64,000 nt of DNA from NCBI GenBank assembly GCA_027622375.1, contig JAQCAB010000006.1, positions 27,514-91,513 of the forward strand. Reading direction: 5' to 3'. The notes beneath the pieces were generated by a model. It searched no databases. It saw only the letters and a list, made by a program, of their open reading frames with translations, and was not told the origin of the DNA. Made by a program: the position numbers and the translations under genes. The stretch comes from Bacteroidota bacterium. Its GTDB lineage: Bacteria; Bacteroidota; Ignavibacteria; UBA10030; UBA8401. Within the stretch, counting starts at the first letter, position 1. Every line of letters begins with the position of its first letter. Below, one piece after another: positions 9,569 through 19,308 of this stretch.

Positions 9569-10929
9569 TACATTGGTGGTTTTGGAGGAGCTGGTAATGG
9601 ACTTGTTAAAATTGATGGTGGACCTTGTGATGAGCCGGGAGTTGTTGTAAATCCACCAGAAGCATTTACTTGCGAAGTATTTGCTCTATCTGTAACATTA
9701 TTAATTATATCTTTTGTTGCTGCGCTACTTGGTGGAGGAGGTGGAGTTGTTGTACTTACTCCAGAGCCACGTCCAGTTGAACGAGTTCCAGCGGAAGAAG
9801 AAGTTGTAGTTGAAATTATATTTGATATCTGTTTTGCAGATGATAAATTACTATTTGCTTGTGAAAATTTTGGATCAGCTTGAACAGCTGCTGAATAAGC
9901 GGTTATTGCTTGGTTATACATTCCTTTATCTTCAAAATCAATTCCTTGTGAATATTGTAAAAACGCAAACATATTTTCCGTTGGGATTGTAAGAATTGCT
10001 TCTCTTTCAGAATCAGAAATTTTAATATTTAATTCATCAATAATTTTAAATACTAATTCTTTTTGGAGTCTGAAAAATTCAGTTGTTTTCCCTGAAATAT
10101 CAATTGAACCGACTAAACTACCAGTTCTTGTTTGTGCAATAATTGCATCAATTCTAACTTGGTCATTTGATAAATCGAAATAAGATCCTTTAACTAATTT
10201 TGCAGCGCCAAGTAATTTACCAACTCGAGGTGCAGTTGCATCATCAACTAAACCAGTTTCGCCAAAATTCATCTCTTCAACTAATTTTTGTAATCTTACA
10301 CGTTCAACAACTTTTAAAGCTTTTACTTTTGAAAGATCTGTGATTGTCATCTCAGCTAATCCTTTTTGTAAAGGATCCAATTCTTTTTTTCCACTTTTAT
10401 TTTCAAAATTTAATACAGCAATTGTGTTAAGTGGGATTTTTTGGACATCAAGCATCGATTCTTCGAGCAAAGCTTTTGTGGCTTCAATTTCCATTTGACT
10501 TTTATAAAGTATCTTCATTCTGGCTTCAACATGTTCTCGATATTCTCCAAAAACTGTAAGCTTGTTATATCTTTGATAAAATTGAATTGCTTTTGGATAT
10601 TCAATCAATGCTTCAAATGTTGAAGCTAAATAATAAATATTTTGGTCATCTTCCGGATCAACTTTGAAAACGTTTTGAAAATATGGCAAAGCATCTGCAT
10701 AATATTTTTTATTATAGAGTGCAATCCCCATAAATTTTATCAAGTGTATATCACCAGAATTTTTTGATAATCCTTCTCTAACTTCCCCAATCACTTCATC
10801 ATTTTTGCCAGCATCAAGTTTCTGTAAAATTAAATCATAAGTAGTTGGTGCACAGCTTAATAACATTAAACTGAGAACTATAAAAAAATGTAATTTTATA
10901 TTTAATTTATTGGACATATTGCGCTTCAT
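9568..10929 (-). CDS. Lipoprotein with N-terminal TPRs, CsgG-like domain and Pro-rich tail
   Basis: Lipobox MLLSCAPTT; TPR region; LAEMTITDLSKVKALKVVERVRLQKLVEEMNFGETGLVDDATAPRVGKLLGAAKLVKGSYF; tail TTTPPPPPSS...SPLPAPPKPPM. Confidence 0.7.
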   Translation of the reverse strand: MKRNMSNKLNIKLHFFIVLSLMLLSCAPTTYDLILQKLDAGKNDEVIGEVREGLSKNSGDIHLIKFMGIALYNKKYYADALPYFQNVFKVDPEDDQNIYYLASTFEALIEYPKAIQFYQRYNKLTVFGEYREHVEARMKILYKSQMEIEATKALLEESMLDVQKIPLNTIAVLNFENKSGKKELDPLQKGLAEMTITDLSKVKALKVVERVRLQKLVEEMNFGETGLVDDATAPRVGKLLGAAKLVKGSYFDLSNDQVRIDAIIAQTRTGSLVGSIDISGKTTEFFRLQKELVFKIIDELNIKISDSEREAILTIPTENMFAFLQYSQGIDFEDKGMYNQAITAYSAAVQADPKFSQANSNLSSAKQISNIISTTTSSSAGTRSTGRGSGVSTTTPPPPPSSAATKDIINNVTDRANTSQVNASGGFTTTPGSSQGPPSILTSPLPAPPKPPM

Positions 10930-11001
10930 ATTGCTTAAATTTTAAGATTCAATCAAGAGCCGCAAACAACGATGTAATCTATATCACAATCAATATAAAC
11001 T

Positions 11002-11037
11002 AAAAAAGAGTAACAATTTTATATAATTGCACTCTTT
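11002..11037 (-). terminator. Candidate intrinsic terminator downstream of tkt
   Basis: Minus-strand hairpin AAAGAGTGCAATT-atataa-AATTGTTACTCTTT (7 bp perfect base, one wobble, one bulge) followed by a T tract (TTTTTTAG). Confidence 0.45.
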
Positions 11038-11095
11038 ATTAAAAATTGAAGTAATTCAATAAATTTTAATGATTTTTTAAAAATTCGAAATTAAT

Positions 11096-13099
11096 TTATA
11101 AAAATAATTTTTTGGCTTTTGAGATTATATTTTCAACTGTGAAACCGAACTCTTGCATTAAAACATCTCCCGGAGCAGATGCGCCAAAATGGTCAATTGT
11201 AATTAATTGGTTTTTTGATTCAACATATTTAAACCAACTTTGTGAAGAACCTGCTTCAATCACAATTCGTTTTTTTATTTTTGATGGAAGAACTTTTTCT
11301 TTATAAGATTCATCTTGTTCTTCAAATAATTCAATCGATGGCATTGAAACAACTCGGACTTTTAGATTTTCTTTAATCAATTCGAAATAAGCTTTTAAAG
11401 TAATGTTAACTTCAGAGCCAGAAGAAATTAAAATTAATTCGGGATCGGAATTATTTTCAATTAAAATATATCCACCATTTTTTAAATTTGAATAATTATT
11501 TGTAATCGCTCGATCAATATGTGGTAACTTTTGCCGAGTTAATATTAAAGCAACTGGGCCACTTTTGTGTTGGATTGCAAACTTCCATGCTTCAACGGTT
11601 TCATTTGCATCTGCTGGACGAATAACTTTTAAATTTGGAATTGCTCTTAAACTTGACAAATGCTCAATTGGTTGATGTGTTGGACCATCTTCACCAAGTG
11701 CGATACTATCATGAGTAAAAACATAAATGACTTTCTTTCTCATAATTGCAGCCAAACGAATTGCAGGACGCATGTAATCTGAAAAAACTAAAAAAGTTGC
11801 GCAATATGGAATCATCCCATTTGTAAGTGCAATTCCATTTGCGATTGATGCCATTGCATGCTCACGAACTCCGAAGCGAATGTATTTGCCACTATAATTT
11901 CCAAATTGAAAATCGGTTGATGATTTTGGTTTTGTATTATTTGATGGCGTTAAATCTGCAGAGCCACCAATTAATGTTGGTAAATGGGGAAAAATAGATT
12001 CTAAAACTTTTCCTGAAGCTTCGCGAGTTGCAATATTTCCATTTTCAGAATTAAAAATGGGTAAACTTTTTTTCCATTCATTTCCAAAATCAGAATTAAT
12101 TATTTTTTGGATTTCATTAAATTCAGAATTGTATTTTTTTGAATATTCTTTAAAAAGTTCATTCCATTTTGCTTCTTTGTTTTTTCCTTCATTTGAATTT
12201 ACTTGAAAATTTTGATAAACAGTTGAAGAAACTTCAAAATATTTTTCAGGATCCAAATTGTAAAACTTTTTTGTTTGCTTTACCTCATCATCACCAAGTG
12301 GTGAACCGTGCGCATCAGCTGTATTTTGTTTATTTGGACTCCCAAAACCAATTTGAGTTCTAATTTGTATTAAAGATGGACGATCTGAATTTGTAGTTGC
12401 ATTTGAAATTGCTTCAAAAATTTTTTCTAAATTATTTCCATCTTCAACTTTTTGAGTGTGCCAACCATAACTATTAAATCTTTCTGAAACATTTTCAGAA
12501 AAAGATAAATCAGTACTTCCATCAATACTAATTTTGTTATCATCATATAAATAAATAATATTTCCCAATTTTAAATGTCCGGCAAGTGAAGCTGCCTCGG
12601 ATGAGACACCTTCCATCAAATCGCCGTCACTTACAATCCCAAAAATTTTGTAATCAAAAATCAGAAAATCAGGTTTATTATATTTTGCGGATAAATATTT
12701 TTGCGCAATTGCCATTCCAATTCCATTTGCAAATCCTTGTCCGAGTGGACCGCTTGTTGTTTCAACTCCTTTTATTAAATGATTTTCTGGATGACCGGGG
12801 GTTAAACTTCCAAATTGACGAAATTTTTTTAAATCATCAATTGTCAATCCATAACCAAATAAATGCATCAAACTGTAAAGCAACATCGAGCCATGTCCGG
12901 CTGAAAGCACAAATCTATCTCTTGAAATCCAATCAGGATTTGTGGGATTGTGTTTTAAAAATCTTGTCCATAAAACATAAGCCATTGGCGCACAACCCAT
13001 CGGCATACCGGGATGCCCGGATTTTGCTTTTTGTACTGCATCAATTGATAATGTTCTAATTGTTTGAAGGCTTAAAGTATCAAGTTCAGTAAATTTCAT
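11096..13099 (-). CDS. tkt: Transketolase
   Basis: 667 aa; TIRTLSIDAVQKAKSGHPGMPMGCAPMAYVLW, GDLMEGVSSEAASLAGHL, GEDGPTHQPIEHLSSLRAIPN. Confidence 0.96.
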   Translation of the reverse strand: MKFTELDTLSLQTIRTLSIDAVQKAKSGHPGMPMGCAPMAYVLWTRFLKHNPTNPDWISRDRFVLSAGHGSMLLYSLMHLFGYGLTIDDLKKFRQFGSLTPGHPENHLIKGVETTSGPLGQGFANGIGMAIAQKYLSAKYNKPDFLIFDYKIFGIVSDGDLMEGVSSEAASLAGHLKLGNIIYLYDDNKISIDGSTDLSFSENVSERFNSYGWHTQKVEDGNNLEKIFEAISNATTNSDRPSLIQIRTQIGFGSPNKQNTADAHGSPLGDDEVKQTKKFYNLDPEKYFEVSSTVYQNFQVNSNEGKNKEAKWNELFKEYSKKYNSEFNEIQKIINSDFGNEWKKSLPIFNSENGNIATREASGKVLESIFPHLPTLIGGSADLTPSNNTKPKSSTDFQFGNYSGKYIRFGVREHAMASIANGIALTNGMIPYCATFLVFSDYMRPAIRLAAIMRKKVIYVFTHDSIALGEDGPTHQPIEHLSSLRAIPNLKVIRPADANETVEAWKFAIQHKSGPVALILTRQKLPHIDRAITNNYSNLKNGGYILIENNSDPELILISSGSEVNITLKAYFELIKENLKVRVVSMPSIELFEEQDESYKEKVLPSKIKKRIVIEAGSSQSWFKYVESKNQLITIDHFGASAPGDVLMQEFGFTVENIISKAKKLFL

Positions 13100-13101
13100 A
13101 T

Positions 13102-13842
13102 TTATATTTTTCCAAAATTATTTTCATTTATCCAGCCAATTTTTCCATCAGCTAATTTTAATTTATACCAACCATTTACTTTATCAAGCAAAATAAATTT
13201 TGTTCCTTCGTGCAACAAAAATGCATCTTCACTTTCAATTGATGGAGTGAGTTTGATATTTATTATTGATGTTGTGATAATTCCTTGGTTTTTATTTTCA
13301 GATTCATAATTGCCATATTCATAAATCAAAATAGAAAAAAAGGTTAAAAGAAATAATAAAACTCCAGAATAAAATAAATTTTTATTTATCACAGTAAATA
13401 AATAGATGCAAATAACAAGCGATAATCCAATTACAAACAAAATATAAAGAAATGTAAAACCAATTTTAGTTAAAATAAATTCATACCAATTATTAATCCA
13501 AATTTTTAAAAAGAATTCTGGAATAACATCTATTTTATCAATTTTTCGTGACTCTGCAAACCTTAAATTAAACAGAACATCTTCATCTGTGGGATTAATT
13601 TTTTTTGCCTTTTCAAAGTAATAAATTGATTTTCCTAAATTATTAATTTTAAAATAAGTTGTTCCAAGATTATAATACAACTCAAAACTTTGATTACCTG
13701 AATTTATAATAGTTTCGTATTCAACAATTGCATCGGAATATTTTTTATTGGAAAAATACTCATTCCCTTTTTGAAAATTTTTATTAAAATCTTGCGAGCT
13801 TAAATTTGAAAATATAAATAAGATAAAAATTATTTTTTTCAC
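13102..13842 (-). CDS. batE: BatE-like TPR + SH3 protein
   Basis: Signal peptide, TPRs, two TMs, C-terminal SH3-like GWYKLKLADGKIGWINENN; last gene of the bat cluster. Confidence 0.75.
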   Translation of the reverse strand: MKKIIFILFIFSNLSSQDFNKNFQKGNEYFSNKKYSDAIVEYETIINSGNQSFELYYNLGTTYFKINNLGKSIYYFEKAKKINPTDEDVLFNLRFAESRKIDKIDVIPEFFLKIWINNWYEFILTKIGFTFLYILFVIGLSLVICIYLFTVINKNLFYSGVLLFLLTFFSILIYEYGNYESENKNQGIITTSIINIKLTPSIESEDAFLLHEGTKFILLDKVNGWYKLKLADGKIGWINENNFGKI

Positions 13843-15662
13843 TTAATTTCTTCTTCCAATCTTGAAATAACTTTGATTGAGTCGTTAAACAATTCACCTT
13901 TTGTAGAATTAATTTCTGATTTTGGTGCAAACCTAAGAACCTCGCAACTTTGTTGAAGATTTACAAACAAATCAATTGTTGATTGATTAATTTTACGATT
14001 TGTTAGTTGCTTAATTATTTCATCAATGGTTAATTGTGAAAATGGAATATTAATTTTATCGCAAATATATTTTGTAAGTGTATATGAAAGTTCATCAACA
14101 AATTTAGAATCATCACCATTTTTTAATAAACTTTCAACAAGCTTTAATTTGTTTTTTGCAACCCGCGACGCTTTTTTAGATTTGTATCCGATAATATCAA
14201 ATTTTGCTTTTTCATTTTTAATTCTAAAAAATAAAATTCCACCTGCAATTAAAATTGGCAACAAATATAAAATTATTCTTAAAATGAAATTTGAATTTTC
14301 ATTATTTATGTTTGTAAATGCAAACGATTTTGTTTTAATAAATCTAACATCTTGATTTAAAAATTCAATTTCCTCTTTTGAAATTGAGCTAGTTTGCCCA
14401 GCTACAACTGCACCCTGATTAATTTTTAATTTAATTTCCTTGCTATTAAGTGTTACATAATTATTTGAACTCGGATTAAAATAACTCCATTCAATTTGCG
14501 GAATTTTTTTATTACCGGGATACTTAGGAATTACAAGCCACTCATAAGTTCGTGTCCCTGATACATATTTAGATTGGAGGTTTACATTATCATTTGTTTT
14601 TGGATCGTACAATTCAAATTCATTTGAAAGTTCAAGTTTTGGAGTTTCAATTAATTTTAAATTTCCTGTTCCTGAAATTTTCATTTTTAAAGTAATTGCT
14701 TCGTTAGTTTGAGTTTCAGTTTTTGATGTGGAAATATTCATTTCATATTTGCCAACTGCGCCTGAAAAACTTTTAGGAATATTATTTTGCGGCAAACTCA
14801 TCACATTAATTTTTACTGGCTGACTTTTTATTTGGATATTTTGAGTTTGTACTGAACTAAAAAAAGGATCATTGAAAATATCAAATGGATTATTTGATCT
14901 TCTTCTAGTTGGAACTTGAACTTGACAATTTATCTCAAATGGTTTTATTTCTAAACTTCCTGATTGCGTTGGAAAAAGTGCAATCCTTTTTAACTCGCCA
15001 ACTTGATACTGAATTCCATTTACAACTTCGTTTGTAAGTTGAACTTGTTGATTTTGCGGAATTTCTTCAACCCAAAATCCTTGTGTTGATGGAAATGCTT
15101 TTATCGAATAATTTGAAATCTTTAATCGAGTATAAATTTTGTATGTAACATTTATTTGTTCTCCAACGTAAACTTTTGAGCGATCAACAAATGCTTGCAA
15201 AAATAGATTTTCACTCGAAGTAATATTACTTTGTTGTTTTGGTTGACTTTGTGAACTTTTTAAAATATTTAATTCAATTGTGTTAGATGAATATTGTTTT
15301 CCACCGGCTTCAATTGTAGCAGAACCAATTATTATTTTTCCTTCTTTATTTGGTTGGATATCAAACGAAATTGAAAATGAGGATGAAACATTTCCATTAA
15401 TAAACTGCATACTTGTGGATTGATTTGGTCCACTTAAAATTGAAAAATTACTTAAATCTGGCTGACGGAAATTGCGAGCGCCACCAACACCTGCACCACT
15501 TAATGAAAAAGTTAAAGAAATTGGTTCGCCAATTTGTGGATTTGTATTATTTACAGATGCAGTAAAAGATTCATCTTGCGAGAGCAAGCAAGCAATAAAA
15601 ATAAAATTTGTAAAAATTACTTTTATAAAATTCATTAAATTCTTACCAATCTTTTTCAACAT
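13839..15662 (-). CDS. batD: BatD-like oxygen tolerance protein; start may be internal ATG at 15635
   Basis: FTASVNNTNPQIGEPISLTFSLSGAGVGGARNFRQPDLSNFSILSGPNQSTSMQFINGNVSSSFSI is typical of BatD; C-terminal TM; adjacent to batC. Confidence 0.85.
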   Translation of the reverse strand: MLKKIGKNLMNFIKVIFTNFIFIACLLSQDESFTASVNNTNPQIGEPISLTFSLSGAGVGGARNFRQPDLSNFSILSGPNQSTSMQFINGNVSSSFSISFDIQPNKEGKIIIGSATIEAGGKQYSSNTIELNILKSSQSQPKQQSNITSSENLFLQAFVDRSKVYVGEQINVTYKIYTRLKISNYSIKAFPSTQGFWVEEIPQNQQVQLTNEVVNGIQYQVGELKRIALFPTQSGSLEIKPFEINCQVQVPTRRRSNNPFDIFNDPFFSSVQTQNIQIKSQPVKINVMSLPQNNIPKSFSGAVGKYEMNISTSKTETQTNEAITLKMKISGTGNLKLIETPKLELSNEFELYDPKTNDNVNLQSKYVSGTRTYEWLVIPKYPGNKKIPQIEWSYFNPSSNNYVTLNSKEIKLKINQGAVVAGQTSSISKEEIEFLNQDVRFIKTKSFAFTNINNENSNFILRIILYLLPILIAGGILFFRIKNEKAKFDIIGYKSKKASRVAKNKLKLVESLLKNGDDSKFVDELSYTLTKYICDKINIPFSQLTIDEIIKQLTNRKINQSTIDLFVNLQQSCEVLRFAPKSEINSTKGELFNDSIKVISRLEEEIK

Positions 15663-16347
15663 TAAGTTTTATCAAAGCACGTTTTTTTAAGTTTTTTTGA
15701 ACATCCTTTTCGTTTTTATTTATTGCCTGTAATATCTGCTCGGCATTTTCTTTTGTAATTTTGGATTTTTGTTTTTGCGGTTCTTGTTTTTGCTCATCTT
15801 TACTTTGTTGCTGGTTTTTATTTTTTTGTTCCTCTTTATTTTGATCTTGTTTGTTTTGATCTTCTTTTTTTTCTTCCTTCTGATTTTCTTTTTTATTTTG
15901 ATTTTTATTACCAGATGAATCTTTTTGCAATTGCATTTGCTGTAATGCGTAACTTAAATTGTGGCGAGTATCCTCATCATTAGGATTTAATTTTAGAGAT
16001 TGTTTATAATTTTCAATTGCCTTTTCATAATTTTTATTATTTAACGCAATATTGCCAACATTATAATTTATTTTACTTTTGATTTCTTTATTCACCGTTT
16101 TTGTTAACGAGTTTAAATATTCCCTTTCGGCAAGCGAGTCTTTGTTTTGTTTATACAAAGAGTTTCCACGATTATAATAACCATAAACTTCATTTTTATT
16201 TTTTTCAATTCCTTTTAAATATTCAATTTCAGCTTCAGAATATTTTTCAGTATTGTACAATTCATTTCCGTTTTTAATTAATTTACGAAGTGATTGGGCT
16301 TCAATATCCATAGAAAAGAAAAAAATTATAAAAATTAAAATCTTCAT
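15643..16347 (-). CDS. batC: BatC-like TPR protein with Lys/Gln/Glu-rich region
   Basis: TPRs followed by NKNQNKKENQKEEKKEDQNKQDQNKEEQKNKNQQQSKDEQKQEPQ; located between batB and batD. Confidence 0.75.
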   Translation of the reverse strand: MKILIFIIFFFSMDIEAQSLRKLIKNGNELYNTEKYSEAEIEYLKGIEKNKNEVYGYYNRGNSLYKQNKDSLAEREYLNSLTKTVNKEIKSKINYNVGNIALNNKNYEKAIENYKQSLKLNPNDEDTRHNLSYALQQMQLQKDSSGNKNQNKKENQKEEKKEDQNKQDQNKEEQKNKNQQQSKDEQKQEPQKQKSKITKENAEQILQAINKNEKDVQKNLKKRALIKLNVEKDW

Positions 16348-17387
16348 TGATTATTATTCAACTTTTTTAAAATATTAAATTTGCTAAACCACTTTGATTT
16401 TTTATCGCTGATAAAAATTTCTAAAACCAATAAAAGAAATCCGGCAAAACAAAAATATTGATACTCAGTTTCAAATTCTGTAAATATTTTTTGACCAAAT
16501 TCTCTTTTTTGCAATTTGTTAATTTCATTAAAAATTTCATTTAAAGCATCAATATTCGTATTTGCATTTACATATTTACCACCACCATTTTTTGCAATTT
16601 CAATTAAACCAGCTTCATCTAATTTTGTTAAAACAATATTTCCATCTTTATCACGTTTATAATCTTCGCTTCCATATTGATTACGTACAGGAATCGGGGT
16701 GCCTGCGATTGTTCCAACACCAATTGTATAAATTATTACACCATTTTTATTTGCTTCTTCAGCGGCTTTTATTGCATCCCCTTCGGTTGATTCTCCATCT
16801 GTAATTATTATTAAAACTTTTGATGTTGGTTTATCTTGATAAAAACTTTTTGCAGATAAATTAATTGCATCTTCCAAAATAGAGCCGGGAGTTGGCATAG
16901 CTTCAACTCCCAAAACATCTATAAACATTTTTGCTGCATCGTAATCAATTGTTAATGGCAATTGTACAAAACTTGTACCCGAGAATGTAATTAATCCAAT
17001 TCTATCTCCACTTAATTTTTCGATTAATTTATTTATTTCAAATTTTGCTTTTTCAATTCTATTTGGTGCAACATCTTCAGCTGTCATCGAAAGCGAAACA
17101 TCAAGTGCTATAAAAATATCAAGTCCCTCTTGTTTAACTTCTTCAAGTTTTGTGCCTCGCAACGGATTTGCGATTGCAATTATCAAAAATAAAAGTGCAG
17201 TTACAGAAATAATAAATTTAAAATGTTTTTTCTTTCTACTTATTTCGGAAGTCAACCGATCCCACAAAGTTTCTGAGATTTTATTTTGTGATTTTTTAAT
17301 TTGATTCGCTACAATAAAATAAATAAAAAATAAAATCGGGAGCGAAATTAAAATCCACAAATAATCATAATTACCGAACTGCAACAT
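16344..17387 (-). CDS. batB: BatB-like VWA-domain membrane protein
   Basis: FIALDVSLSMTAEDVAPNRIEKAKFEI MIDAS motif; flanking TMs. Confidence 0.88.
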   Translation of the reverse strand: MLQFGNYDYLWILISLPILFFIYFIVANQIKKSQNKISETLWDRLTSEISRKKKHFKFIISVTALLFLIIAIANPLRGTKLEEVKQEGLDIFIALDVSLSMTAEDVAPNRIEKAKFEINKLIEKLSGDRIGLITFSGTSFVQLPLTIDYDAAKMFIDVLGVEAMPTPGSILEDAINLSAKSFYQDKPTSKVLIIITDGESTEGDAIKAAEEANKNGVIIYTIGVGTIAGTPIPVRNQYGSEDYKRDKDGNIVLTKLDEAGLIEIAKNGGGKYVNANTNIDALNEIFNEINKLQKREFGQKIFTEFETEYQYFCFAGFLLLVLEIFISDKKSKWFSKFNILKKLNNNQ

Positions 17388-18383
17388 TTATGGAATCCTC
17401 TTCAAATAAGTTTGCGAAATTGTTAATTCCAAAAAAAGAAAAACTAAACAAAGTGAAAGTGGAAAATAAAATAAATCTTTATGCCGTGTATAAGAACGAA
17501 CATTAATTTTAGTTTTTTCTAATTTATCAATTTCAGAATAAATATTTTTTAACTCTGAATATTTTGTTGCACGATAAAATTTTCCACCTGTTCTATTTGA
17601 AACTTGCCTCAAAGTTTTTTCATCAATTTCAACAGGCACCATTTGATATTGCTTTCCAAAAGGAGTTTCAATTGGATAAGGCGCAGTACCAAAAGTTCCC
17701 GTTGCAACTGTGTAAATTTTAATTCCGAACTGAAGCGCAATTTCTGCAGCAGTAAGTGGATCAATTTCACCACGATTATTTACACCATCGGTTAATAAAA
17801 TTATAACTTTACTTTTTGATTTACTTTCTTTTAAACGATTTATACTATTTGCAATTCCCAAACCAATTGCAGTTCCATCCTCAACAACTCCATGTTTAAT
17901 ATTTTGAATTGAGTTTTGTAAAATATTATAATCGATTGTTAATGGGCATTGTGTAAAACTTTCACCACTAAAAACAACAAGACCAATTCTATCGTTCATG
18001 CGTTGAGTTACAAACTGCTGTCCAACTTTTTTAGCAGCTTCAATTCTATTTGGTTTTAAATCTTCAGCCAACATACTTGCCGAAATATCAATTGCAAGAA
18101 TTATATCAATCCCTTCGGTTTTTACTACTTCACTTTTAATTTTGGATTGTGGACGAGCTAAAGCTAAAATTGCAAATAATATTACAAGAATTCGTAAAAT
18201 ATTTGGTAAATTTTTTATTTTTTCACGAAGTGTTAATGGAATTACTTCAAGATTTTTTAATGTTGGATAATCAATTGCAGTAACTTTATTTTTTTTGTAA
18301 AAGAAGAACCAATAAACTATAATTGGAACTACTAAAAGTAAAATTAAAAATAATGGATTTGCAAAATTATAATTTTCAAACAT
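17388..18383 (-). CDS. batA: BatA-like VWA-domain membrane protein
   Basis: ILAIDISASMLAEDLKPNRIEAAKKVGQQFV; flanking TMs; paralogous to batB. Confidence 0.88.
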   Translation of the reverse strand: MFENYNFANPLFLILLLVVPIIVYWFFFYKKNKVTAIDYPTLKNLEVIPLTLREKIKNLPNILRILVILFAILALARPQSKIKSEVVKTEGIDIILAIDISASMLAEDLKPNRIEAAKKVGQQFVTQRMNDRIGLVVFSGESFTQCPLTIDYNILQNSIQNIKHGVVEDGTAIGLGIANSINRLKESKSKSKVIILLTDGVNNRGEIDPLTAAEIALQFGIKIYTVATGTFGTAPYPIETPFGKQYQMVPVEIDEKTLRQVSNRTGGKFYRATKYSELKNIYSEIDKLEKTKINVRSYTRHKDLFYFPLSLCLVFLFLELTISQTYLKRIP

Positions 18384-19305
18384 TTTGTAATTCTGTTTTA
18401 TAAATAGGAGTTGTTTCTAATATAATTTTTTTTGCAATCGGGATTACTCTATCGCATATACTTTTTTCTGGAATAAATTTTGCAAACTTAACTAAATCAC
18501 TTTCCTCTAATATTTCTTTAATTGTAAGATGTAAATTGATTTCTATCGGATAATTTTTGAGTTCATTTAAGATTTCGGTTGTTGTTTGCTCAACAGCTAA
18601 AAATTTATACCGCATCTCAAAATACAATCTTAAACAATCACTGATTTTTGAATAAAACAATTTATATTTTCCTTCTAAAATTAAATTTCCATTTTCAATT
18701 TCTGCTAATTTTTGCAAAGCAATTACTTCGGGAGGTAAAATTATTTCTGGTTTTTCTTCAACTTTGGTTTGTTTTTTTCTATTTCGCAAAAAATAAATTA
18801 AATATGCAACGGATAATACCGCTATAATTATTAAACTAATTTCTGCAATATCACTCCACTTAATTGGCACTTCGAGCGGATTTTTGATTTCCCGAATTTT
18901 TGCAAGTGTATCAAGCGCAATTGGCAAAACCGATAAAATTAAAGTGTCCGATTCAGCAAAATATTTAATGCTATCATTCGGATTTGTATAACTGATTTTA
19001 AATGGAGGAATTTTTAGAGAATCTAAAGTAAAATTAATAAGTGTAAGTTTTTTACTTGTAATTATTTTTCCATCGCGAGTTGAGTTTTCAAGTTTTGACT
19101 CGCTTATAATTTCAAAATCTTTAGATGAGTTTTCAAGTTTTGGAAATTGAACATAATAATTTCCATTTATTTCTGCTTCCAATATTATTTTAAAAGGAGT
19201 TGCGAGTTTAATTTTTGAAGAATCAGTTTTAGCTCTTAAAATAACTTTTTGCGAAAATAAATTTACAGTCAAAAACAAAATCAAAATAAATATTTTTACA
19301 AACAT
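18376..19305 (-). CDS. BatD/DUF4381-like membrane protein of the bat cluster
   Basis: Signal peptide ...NLFSQ, beta-rich ectodomain, one TM, cytoplasmic helical C-terminus; located between DUF58 and batA. Confidence 0.55.
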   Translation of the reverse strand: MFVKIFILILFLTVNLFSQKVILRAKTDSSKIKLATPFKIILEAEINGNYYVQFPKLENSSKDFEIISESKLENSTRDGKIITSKKLTLINFTLDSLKIPPFKISYTNPNDSIKYFAESDTLILSVLPIALDTLAKIREIKNPLEVPIKWSDIAEISLIIIAVLSVAYLIYFLRNRKKQTKVEEKPEIILPPEVIALQKLAEIENGNLILEGKYKLFYSKISDCLRLYFEMRYKFLAVEQTTTEILNELKNYPIEINLHLTIKEILEESDLVKFAKFIPEKSICDRVIPIAKKIILETTPIYKTELQNV

Positions 19306-19308
19306 AAA

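Noticed and set aside
12586-13059. 157-aa antisense ORF
   Set aside because: Lies fully within transketolase on the other strand; composition reflects the tkt complement.
15780-15920. Possible tandem repeat in batC
   Set aside because: It is codon-level low complexity encoding a Lys/Gln/Glu-rich linker common in BatC proteins, not a DNA repeat array.
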